Shown: positions 1-4,207 of the stretch, piece by piece | Numbering within the stretch: position 1 is the stretch's first letter | Layout of the letters: the number at the start of each line of letters is the position of its first letter | Translations under genes and position numbers: made by a program | Assembly: GCA_049282265.1 (NCBI GenBank) | Contig: JBAPTR010000272.1 | Span: forward strand, 1 to 6,896 | Origin: CAYUCJ01 sp049282265 | GTDB taxonomy: Bacteria; Desulfobacterota; DSM-4660; Desulfatiglandales; Desulfatiglandaceae | DNA length: 6,896 nucleotides | Direction: 5' to 3' | The notes under the pieces: generated by a model | Seen by the model: the letters and a program-made list of their open reading frames with translations, nothing else | Told to the model about the DNA's origin: nothing | The model's database searches: none

Positions 1-124
1 GTTCCAGGATTACCTTGTCGCCCTTTTTGCTAATTTTCACTTCATTTCCTTTAAAGCGAAACGCTTTTGGTAACCGAACCGCTTGCGACCGACCGTTTTG
101 AAATACTTTTGCTATTGATTCCAT
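1..124 (-). CDS. vapB: VapB-type antitoxin, partial (C-terminus outside window)
   Basis: This is the first 41 codons of an antitoxin of the AbrB/MazE/SpoVT fold. Such proteins bind DNA with an N-terminal swapped-hairpin domain, repress their own operon and neutralise a PIN-domain VapC ribonuclease with the C-terminal tail. The visible peptide carries the family signature: AKVFQNGRSQAVRLPKAFRF at residues 5-24, followed by a beta-rich stretch ending KGDKVILE. The ATG at 124-122 is supported by a purine-rich ribosome-binding site (GGGAGGGGG on the minus strand, about 131-139) at normal spacing, and by a good promoter just upstream. The toxin gene would be expected off the left edge; it cannot be seen here. 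The family call is strong. The VapB subtype, rather than another AbrB-fold antitoxin, is inferred from the NGRSQAVRLPK wording. Confidence 0.9.
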   Translation of the reverse strand, partial: MESIAKVFQNGRSQAVRLPKAFRFKGNEVKISKKGDKVILE

Positions 125-150
125 AACCTACCCCCTCCCTATGATATAGA

Positions 151-186
151 TATATACCAGTATATACCAATTATCAAAAAAGTCAA
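151..186 (-). promoter_or_regulatory. vapB promoter with overlapping tandem operator-like repeat
   Basis: Reading on the minus strand, TTGACT (186-181) and TATACT (164-159) form a -35/-10 pair with a 16-base spacer, each matching the sigma-70 consensus at 5 of 6 bases. Transcription would start near 152, about 28 bases before the vapB ATG. On the plus strand the 9-base sequence TATATACCA occurs twice, at 151-159 and 161-169, exactly one helical turn apart and covering the -10 box. VapB proteins normally repress their own promoter, so this repeat is a reasonable operator candidate; binding itself is inference. Confidence 0.6.
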
Positions 187-378
187 TCATGGCGTTATTC
201 CCCATTGGTCTTTTCGCGTTCATGATGGAATGCTGCCCGCGACGGTCGCCGTACAGGGTTTTTATCTTTTTTTGCAAGAAAAGGTCAAAAATCAACTCAT
301 TTTCCCTTCCTGCAAAAAAGTAACTTATAATCTTATGGACACGATCCACAGTGAGTCCCCCATTCCGGTGGAAGAACA

Positions 379-585
379 TCACTTGTGATAAGAAATGTGC
401 TTTGATATTATTCTTTTATGCCCACGGCCATGAAAATCGGTCAGGTCTGCCCGCTCCCAGGCAATATTAAGCGCCCCATCCGAGGGGCGTGTAATATCAA
501 TCCCGACCACTTTATTATCGGAGGCTAATCGGCTGCACAAGGCTCTTCCGATAAAGCCGTTGGCGCCGGTTACAAGAATATTCAT
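379..585 (-). pseudogene. N-terminal fragment of an NAD-dependent sugar-nucleotide epimerase/dehydratase
   Basis: The first 50 codons encode the start of an extended short-chain dehydrogenase: MNILVTGANGFIG gives the glycine-rich NAD-binding motif (residues 7-13), followed by the first Rossmann helix, an acidic second strand (VVGIDIT) and the ADLTD turn. After ADLTD (codon ending at 436) the peptide becomes unrelated sequence and stops 18 codons later; full-length members have roughly 300 residues. The ATG at 585 has only a weak purine-rich site. A possible -10 box (TATAAT, minus strand, 636-631) lies upstream with no convincing -35. The next expected piece of this protein type is found at 1631-1750, on the same strand but on the wrong side. 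The family would act on NDP-sugars in polysaccharide synthesis. The gene is broken and the fragment is very unlikely to be active. Confidence 0.8.
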
Positions 586-627
586 TCCATATTTCTCTAA
601 TTCATCCTAGACATTTTTATGCTATAG

Positions 628-1509
628 TGTATTATACAGAGTGCAATTGTTGTTCTTGACCAAAAAACAGGGTGGTTCGACAAAATAATCAAAACCCTCT
701 CATATCTCAGGCCCTCAATTTCAGTGGATCCCATAACATCCATGCCAACCGTTTCTTTTGACGCCTCCGTCGAGATGAAGGCCAATTCAATTCCGGAGGT
801 TCTTATTTTAATTGAATCTCTTGGCAAAAAAAGACGACCGGTCGTGGTCTTTGATGAATTTCAGGATATTTTGAACCTTGAAGATTCCCATGAAGCTCTT
901 GCCCTTTTGAGGAGTAAAATACAGTTTCAAAGCGATATCCCCTACATATTTGTTGGTAGCATCCGGCATAAGATGGATGACATATTTACCCATCACGATT
1001 CACCCTTCTTTAAGTCCGCTATCCCCCTGACGGTTGATCCCTTATCTTATGAAGAATTTTCGAAATTCCTGAAAAATAAATTCACTACGGGTCAGCGTAA
1101 GACTGACAACGGGGTCCTGGAAAAGGTGTTTAAAATTGCTAATAACATTCCCGGGGATATACAACAGCTCTGTGAGGCCCTCTGGGAAGTAACTTCAGGA
1201 AAAGAGATGATAGGCCCGGATAAACTGAAAAACGCCCTTGAATTGATATTTGCCAGGGAACAGAAATCCTACGAAAACTATATCAGCCTTTTGACAAACA
1301 TTCAGCTCAAGTGCCTCATGGCAATAGCAAAGGAAGGCGGAAAGAGTGTCTTTTCCGGCTCATTCATGAAATCCGCAGGGTTTAATAATCCATCATCTGT
1401 TCGGAGAGCAATTACACGACTGACCAAACTCAATATTCTTTTTAAAAGCGGCGATGAATACAGGTTTATAAATCCTTTTTTCAGGGCCTGGCTTCCTTAC
1501 AAAGGATAA
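628..1509 (+). pseudogene. N-terminally truncated AAA+/STAND-like ATPase lacking Walker A
   Basis: The frame is open from just after a stop at 625-627 to 1509. The first usable start is GTG at 724 (261 codons), but protein-like sequence continues upstream of it (FDKIIKTLSYLRPSISVDPIT), so the real N-terminus has been lost. Numbering from the GTG, the features are a Walker B motif VVVFDEFQDIL at 40-50, a sensor-1-like strand PYIFVGS near 73-79, a helical lid domain, and a C-terminal winged-helix-like region at about 188-261 (SSVRRAITRLTKLNILF, then YRFINPFFRAWL). The nucleotide-binding P-loop, which should precede Walker B by about 100 or more residues, is absent. Full members, from memory, are about 370-400 residues. 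No ribosome-binding site supports the GTG. ATP binding is therefore unlikely and I treat it as a pseudogene; the role of intact homologues is poorly defined. Confidence 0.75.
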
Positions 1510-1534
1510 TCCTGTTTACGCCGTTAATTGCCTG

Positions 1535-1586
1535 CCCGGTTGAATCCGCAGCCTATTCAACCGGGGCTCAGCCTATTTAACTGGGG
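1535..1586. repeat. Hairpin and 20-bp-period repeat after the ATPase fragment
   Basis: CCCGGTTGAAT (1535-1545) and ATTCAACCGGG (1555-1565) are perfect 11-base inverted arms with a 9-base loop. The right arm belongs to GCCTATTCAACCGGGG (1551-1566), which recurs as GCCTATTTAACTGGGG (1571-1586), 14 of 16 bases identical, 20 bases downstream. The hairpin lies 25 bases after the ATPase stop and could end transcription, but no T-run follows on either strand. A repeated structural element is equally possible. Confidence 0.55.
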
Positions 1587-1630
1587 TTTTGGGCGGATCT
1601 CCGACCTTGAGCTGAAATGGGTAAGATGTA

Positions 1631-1750
1631 TCAATCATCACTGTTAACGCGCATATAAGTATCAGAATCAACCGCCCCGATCTTCTGATGCGCAATACCG
1701 GCACAGTGAATGACCACATCCGGGGAATACTTTTCGCAAATTACAGCCAA
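1631..1750 (-). pseudogene. Internal fragment of an NAD-dependent epimerase (residues following the 379-585 piece)
   Basis: On the minus strand, codons 1750 to 1631 read LAVICEKYSPDVVIHCAGIA, then HQKIGAVDSDTYMRVNSDD and a stop. DVVIHCAGIAHQ is the conserved fourth Rossmann strand of extended short-chain dehydrogenases (HxAA/HCAG motif), and YMRVNSD is the following helix region. The homology begins where the fragment at 379-585 leaves off, with only about three codons missing between them, and ends at VNSD, where the family normally continues with A-T-E-N. The piece has no start codon of its own. It is fused on its upstream side to a HicB antitoxin fragment ending in another frame. Being short, out of context and stop-terminated, it is a remnant. 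The alignment with family members is from memory. Confidence 0.75.
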
Positions 1751-1800
1751 TACCCCCCTTCCGGGGCCTTCTCAATGATTGCAGTCAGTTCTCCTCTCAT
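1741..1800 (-). pseudogene. HicB-type antitoxin, N-terminal fragment
   Basis: The ATG at 1800-1798 has a textbook AGGAGG site 5 bases upstream (minus strand, 1806-1811). It opens a 19-residue peptide, MRGELTAIIEKAPEGGYW plus L, then TAA at 1743-1741. The sequence ELTAIIEKAPEGGYW is the first strand and turn of the HicB partial-RNase-H fold antitoxins, which neutralise the HicA mRNA interferase; intact proteins have about 70 or more residues and continue with A-x-CPE. Here the frame runs into epimerase sequence at the shared bases TTGGC (1746-1750). No HicA could be recognised on either side. The start and ribosome site are intact, so a short peptide could still be made, but antitoxin function is not expected. 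Confidence 0.7.
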
Positions 1801-1918
1801 AAAAGCCTCCTTTTAAGCCGTTTCGCATTAACGCCTTTGTTTCAGTTGCGCCTATGTGAATCGAATGTATCAGTTTAATATTTATGAGAAACATAGTGAT
1901 TCCGGCAATCAGCCTCAA

Positions 1919-2060
1919 GGGAGGAGGGCTTTCATATCCCTGCAAAGGCTATATTCGTAGTGGTGCGCGTCTGTTGAAGTAAAGCGCATCTCACTGACAT
2001 TGCCCCGGAAAATTGTCCGAAAGAGAGGAGCAACTCATTTACCTATTTACAAATGGACGT
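1919..2060. repeat. Dispersed degenerate repeat, copy 1 (upstream of the phd-vapC operon)
   Basis: This segment aligns with 3189-3355. Shared blocks in order are GGAGG plus GCTTTCA and CCCTGCAA near the start, GGTGCGC, CTGTTGAAGT (1971-1980), a 22-base identical block at 2002-2023, CAACTCATTTAC (2031-2042) and CAAATGGACGT (2050-2060). The 22-base block contains the imperfect palindrome CGGAAAATTGTCCG. Copy 1 lacks about 22-25 bases found in copy 2 and has a one-base indel after GTTGAAGT, so no common plus-strand reading frame is kept throughout. It matches no insertion sequence I know. Confidence 0.7.
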
Positions 2061-2090
2061 TATCCACATGTGGACGTCCCGCTATCCACA
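2055..2090 (+). other. DnaA-box-like palindromic cluster
   Basis: TTATCCACA at 2060-2068 equals the DnaA consensus box. It runs into the perfect 12-base palindrome TCCACATGTGGA (2063-2074), and a near-copy CTATCCACA follows at 2082-2090. GGACGT precedes the box and recurs at 2072-2077. The cluster lies at the end of repeat copy 1 and 33 bases before the putative -10 of the phd promoter. There are too few boxes, and no AT-rich unwinding element, to call an origin; it may be a regulatory site or chance. Confidence 0.3.
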
Positions 2091-2099
2091 CGAATTCCA

Positions 2100-2128
2100 T
2101 TGCTTATGGCTATAAAGATGGCTATAAT
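2100..2128 (+). promoter_or_regulatory. Promoter of the phd-vapC operon with 12-bp direct repeat
   Basis: A perfect TATAAT (2123-2128) stands 17 bases after TTGCTT (2100-2105), whose match to TTGACA is only 3 of 6. The sequence ATGGCTATAA occurs at 2106-2115 and again at 2118-2127, a 12-base-period direct repeat filling the spacer and overlapping the -10. A start near 2135 would give a leader of about 25 bases before the antitoxin ATG. Phd-type antitoxins repress their own operon, so the repeat is a candidate operator, though known Phd operators are usually palindromic. Confidence 0.5.
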
Positions 2129-2159
2129 AGACAGAAAATGAGTCAAGGAGGCGGCCATA

Positions 2160-2441
2160 ATGCAAAAGCAATTTTCCATCAGTGAAGCAAAGAACAAGCT
2201 TCCCACCATTATCCATTATGTCGAAAAGGGGCCATATGTGGAATTGACTAGACGGGGAACGCCGGTTGCGGTGTTGCTCTCGATTCAAGAATATGAACGG
2301 CTCAGCCGCAAATATTCCGGGTTCTGGAGTGCCGTTTCGGAATTTCGACGAAAGGTTGAAGATGAGGGAATTGAGATCTCAGACAGGGATTTTGATGGGC
2401 TCAGAGACCTGTCTACCGGACGAGAGGTCGAGTTGAGATGA
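2160..2441 (+). CDS. Phd/YefM-family antitoxin
   Basis: A 93-residue antitoxin. Residues 1-48 carry the Phd/YefM fold signature: FSISEAKNKLPTIIHYVEKG, then PYVELTRRGTPVAVLLSIQEYERL. In this family the N-terminal domain dimerises and binds the operator, while the flexible C-terminal part, here rich in acidic residues (about 60-93, KVEDEGIEISDRDF), wraps around the toxin. The ATG at 2160 follows AAGGAGG (2145-2151) at an 8-base spacing and a plausible promoter at 2100-2128. The stop overlaps the next start (ATGATGA at 2438), typical of translational coupling in TA operons. Its partner is the PIN-domain toxin at 2438. The length is normal and the gene looks intact. Expected behaviour is autorepression with the toxin as co-repressor; this is inferred from the family. 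Confidence 0.93.
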   Translation: MQKQFSISEAKNKLPTIIHYVEKGPYVELTRRGTPVAVLLSIQEYERLSRKYSGFWSAVSEFRRKVEDEGIEISDRDFDGLRDLSTGREVELR

Positions 2442-2857
2442 TGAAATATCTCCTTGATACAAACGTGCTTTCAGAAGGGGTGAAATCTGTCCCGGATAAA
2501 TTGGTTTTGAAGAAGTTTGAAAAACACCAGCACGAGATCGTTACTGCTGCGCCGGTTTGGCATGAGCTTCAATTTGGTTGTCATCGCCTTCCCAAGTCCC
2601 GAAAACGTGAAGTTATTGCTTCGTTCCTTAACGACATCGTCAAACGTACGATGCTGATTCTTCCGTATGACGACAGGGCAGCAGAATGGCATGCAAAAGA
2701 GAGAGCCGGATTATCCTCGAAGGGGATGACCCCATCATTTGTTGATGGGCAGATTGCGGCAATATCCGTGGTGAATGGCCTGATTCTGGTAACAAGGAAC
2801 GTTGATGACTTCAAGCATTTCCAGAGATTGAAGATTGAAAACTGGCACACTGCATGA
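2438..2857 (+). CDS. vapC: PIN-domain toxin ribonuclease, VapC family
   Basis: A 139-residue PIN-domain endoribonuclease, the toxin of the operon begun at 2160. VapC toxins cut tRNA or rRNA with a metal-dependent acidic site. All the expected residues are visible: D7 in LLDTNVLSE, E43 in WHELQFGCHRL, D103 in FVDGQIAAIS, and the TRNVDDF motif with N121 and D124. The protein ends a few residues after the last strand (LKIENWHTA), a normal length. Two adjacent ATG codons (2438 and 2441) overlap the antitoxin stop; either could be used. LLDTNVLSE and TRNVDDF place it in the group of VapC proteins often paired with Phd-type antitoxins (compare FitB/StbB-like). No truncation or missing catalytic residue is seen, so the module is probably functional. 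The RNA target cannot be predicted. Confidence 0.94.
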   Translation: MMKYLLDTNVLSEGVKSVPDKLVLKKFEKHQHEIVTAAPVWHELQFGCHRLPKSRKREVIASFLNDIVKRTMLILPYDDRAAEWHAKERAGLSSKGMTPSFVDGQIAAISVVNGLILVTRNVDDFKHFQRLKIENWHTA

Positions 2858-2862
2858 AAGGG

Positions 2863-2886
2863 AGAGCCGGTGCTCTGTTCTTTGTC
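2863..2886 (+). terminator. Possible weak terminator after vapC
   Basis: AGAGC (2863-2867) and GCTCT (2872-2876) form a short five-base stem with a four-base loop, 6 bases after the vapC stop. It is followed by a T-rich but interrupted stretch (GTTCTTTGTC). The stem is short, so this is only a weak candidate. Confidence 0.3.
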
Positions 2887-2935
2887 TTCTGACCGCTGAC
2901 TTCAGACTTCTGATCCCTGGCATCTGACCTCTGAC
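2887..2935. repeat. Seven-unit degenerate heptanucleotide tandem repeat (consensus NNCTGAC)
   Basis: Seven consecutive 7-base units occupy exactly 49 bases: TTCTGAC, CGCTGAC, TTCAGAC, TTCTGAT, CCCTGGC, ATCTGAC, CTCTGAC. Positions 3-7 are nearly fixed as CTGAC and the first two vary. It lies between the vapC stop and the FkbM remnant and codes for no recognised protein. Similar short-period repeats occur between genes in various genomes; their role is unknown. Confidence 0.75.
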
Positions 2936-2991
2936 GCATAAGCAAATCACCTTATCTTCCGTTTTCCATAACATCTGAGTGTTCCCGGCGC

Positions 2992-3249
2992 CTATACGAG
3001 AAGTAATGCTTTTTGCAGGAACAGAAAGTCACCCTGAATCGCCCTTCCTTTCGTGTCGTAGGACATGTTGTATATTCCCTGAAGGCGGAAGTCATGCTCC
3101 TGAAGATACGCGATCACCTCATCGGCCAGGGCCTGGGCTTCATACAATTCCATGAATGAGCATTCCGCATAGATGTACGCAAAACAATGGAGGAGGCTTT
3201 CACACCCCTGCAAGGCCTGCAGGTAGCCCTGCGCCCGTCGAAGATGCCG
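2992..3249 (-). pseudogene. C-terminal remnant of an FkbM-family methyltransferase
   Basis: The minus-strand frame is open from 3249 (stop TGA at 3252-3250) to the TAG at 2994-2992, about 85 codons. From about codon 5 it reads like the end of an FkbM-type SAM-dependent methyltransferase: QGYLQALQGCESLLHCFAYI, then YAECSFMELYEAQALADEVI, AYLQEHDFRLQGIYNMSYD and TKGRAIQGDFLF. The DVQGYE motif typical of the family is damaged (AQGYLQ, with the DV and E lost), which fits a break here. The N-terminal SAM-binding part is absent and no proper start exists (only TTG at 3213). FkbM enzymes methylate sugars or glycan hydroxyls and are common in polysaccharide clusters. The broken upstream end coincides with repeat copy 2, so the repeat may mark the breakpoint. 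Assignment is by motif memory, without alignment. Confidence 0.7.
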
Positions 3250-3355
3250 TCATGCGGTGCGCACCTGTTGAAGTGACGCGTATTTTCACTGGTATAGCCC
3301 CGGAAAATTGTCCGAAAGTCAAAAACAACTCATTTACTGATTTGCAAATGGACGT
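3189..3355. repeat. Dispersed degenerate repeat, copy 2 (upstream of the relE-xre operon)
   Basis: Second copy of the element at 1919-2060, in the same orientation. It includes CTGTTGAAGT (3265-3274), the identical 22-base block at 3297-3318 with the imperfect palindrome CGGAAAATTGTCCG, CAACTCATTTAC (3326-3337) and CAAATGGACGT (3345-3355). It is longer than copy 1 because of extra bases around 3217-3250. Its first 60 bases overlap the damaged start of the FkbM remnant. Like copy 1 it ends 100-150 bases before a plus-strand toxin-antitoxin operon. Confidence 0.7.
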
Positions 3356-3464
3356 CTAATACACTAATCCCTGCCCCCGGATTACTTTCACTTCCCTGTT
3401 TTTGGGGGAGAATTAAATCCCTAATGACATACAGGAGCCAGAGTGCGAGTGAGAAAGGAACGGC
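3356..3464. other. Intergenic stretch without recognised gene
   Basis: I find no gene here. A C-rich block (TGCCCCCGG, about 3373-3381) and a G-rich block (TTTTTGGGGGAG, 3399-3410) could pair weakly across 20 or so bases. A stop-to-stop frame of 18 codons between them has no start codon. Nothing else is supported. Confidence 0.4.
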
Positions 3465-3499
3465 TTGACAAATGCCCCATAAATAGTACACTTTTCGTA
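3465..3499 (+). promoter_or_regulatory. Promoter placing the toxin ATG at the transcription start (leaderless)
   Basis: A perfect TTGACA (3465-3470) is followed after 16 bases by TACACT (3487-3492, 4 of 6 matches to TATAAT). The toxin ATG is at 3499, seven bases after the -10, where transcription would be expected to begin. No Shine-Dalgarno-like sequence precedes this ATG. Together these suggest a leaderless mRNA. The promoter call is good; leaderlessness is inference. Confidence 0.55.
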
Positions 3500-3846
3500 T
3501 GGACAAGTACAAGGTCGTAAGAGCGAATTTTTATGCCACCTCATCAGGTAAAATGCCCGTTCGGGAATGGCTCTTGACATTGGATAAACAGGACAGAATC
3601 GAGATTGGCGGGGACAGCGCTAATGTTGAATACAATTGGCCAATCGGACCTCCAAAATGTAAACCACTCGAACATGGGATCTTCGAAATACGGAGCAATA
3701 TTTCAACCGGTCGAACGGCGCGTGTACTCTTTTTTGTTGAATCCGGCAAAATGTACTTGCTTCATGGATTTATCAAGAAATCGCAAAAGATTCCGAGGCG
3801 GGATCTTGATTTGGCCAAAAAGAGAAAAAAGGAAATGGAGGGATAA
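3499..3846 (+). CDS. RelE/ParE-superfamily toxin, phage Gp49-like (HigB type)
   Basis: A 115-residue toxin of the Gp49-like branch of the RelE/ParE superfamily, whose active members are ribosome-dependent mRNA interferases. Family features in order are FYATSSGKMPVREWLLTL (residues 11-28), WPIGPPKCKPLEHGIFEIRS (47-66, the central strand and turn), GRTARVLFFVESGKMYLLHG (71-90), FIKKSQKIPRRDLDLAKKRK (91-110) and a short end. Basic and polar residues that usually serve RNA binding or cutting are present (R65, R72, R75, H89, K93, K94). One spot differs from relatives: GGDSANVEYNW replaces the usual GxDIKxVEFxW wording, with a possible effect on folding. The gene lies three bases before the antitoxin gene, in the toxin-first order typical of HigBA. 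It lacks a ribosome-binding site but has a promoter that would give a leaderless transcript. It looks intact. Confidence 0.9.
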   Translation: MDKYKVVRANFYATSSGKMPVREWLLTLDKQDRIEIGGDSANVEYNWPIGPPKCKPLEHGIFEIRSNISTGRTARVLFFVESGKMYLLHGFIKKSQKIPRRDLDLAKKRKKEMEG

Positions 3847-3849
3847 CGG

Positions 3850-4149
3850 ATGGTCGATAAAAGACACATTGGGCAGAGCTTTGATGATTTCCTCCGGGAA
3901 GAAGGCATCTATGAGGAGGTCCAATTAAATGCCTTGAAAAAGACCCTTGCCCATCAGATAAAAACCATGATGCAGAAACAAGATATCCGCAAAACAGAGA
4001 TGGCACTTCGCATGAGGACAAGCCGCTCATCACTGGAACGTCTCCTCAATGAAGAATCGTGCAACGTAACCATTGCCACAATCAGCAAGGCCGCCGCTGT
4101 GCTCGGAAAACGAATCGAGATCTCGCTCGTGGACGGCAAGAGGGGTTAA
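3850..4149 (+). CDS. XRE-family helix-turn-helix antitoxin (HigA-like)
   Basis: A 99-residue antitoxin paired with the RelE-type toxin immediately upstream. Residues 1-30 (HIGQSFDDFLREEGIYEEVQ) are the N-terminal segment typical of this group and probably contact the toxin. Residues about 32-93 form a Cro/C1-type helix-turn-helix: ALKKTLAHQIKTMMQKQDIR, KTEMALRMRTSRSSLERLLN with the recognition helix SRSSLERLL, then VTIATISKAAAVLGKRIEIS. The ATG at 3850 follows GGAGG (3837-3841) at an 8-base spacing, so unlike the toxin it has a normal ribosome site, which would favour antitoxin synthesis. It probably represses the promoter at 3465-3499 together with the toxin. It ends 58 bases from the convergent stop of the dehydratase gene. 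The gene looks intact. Confidence 0.92.
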   Translation: MVDKRHIGQSFDDFLREEGIYEEVQLNALKKTLAHQIKTMMQKQDIRKTEMALRMRTSRSSLERLLNEESCNVTIATISKAAAVLGKRIEISLVDGKRG

Positions 4150-4207
4150 CAGGCATAAATGGTGAAATAACCTCTGTGGTCTCCTTGCCGGGGCGTCTTG
4201 TCCCGCC

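Noticed and set aside
127..382. Minus-strand 84-codon frame beginning at a GTG that overlaps the epimerase fragment stop
   Set aside because: I recognise no family, no convincing ribosome site precedes the start, and the frame runs straight through the good vapB promoter and its ribosome-binding site. It is more likely a chance open frame.
2055..2090. Replication origin
   Set aside because: Only two DnaA-like boxes, no AT-rich unwinding region and no replication initiator gene nearby.
1919..3355. Repeats as integron attC sites bracketing TA cassettes
   Set aside because: TA genes between repeats resemble a cassette array, but the ends lack the GTTRRRY and RYYYAAC core sites (the nearest, GTTGAAG and CTTCAAC, each fail at one position), and no integrase is present.
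3156..3359. Plus-strand 67-codon frame ending near repeat copy 2
   Set aside because: Most of it is antisense to the FkbM remnant and the rest is repeat; copy 1 does not keep the same frame because of an indel.
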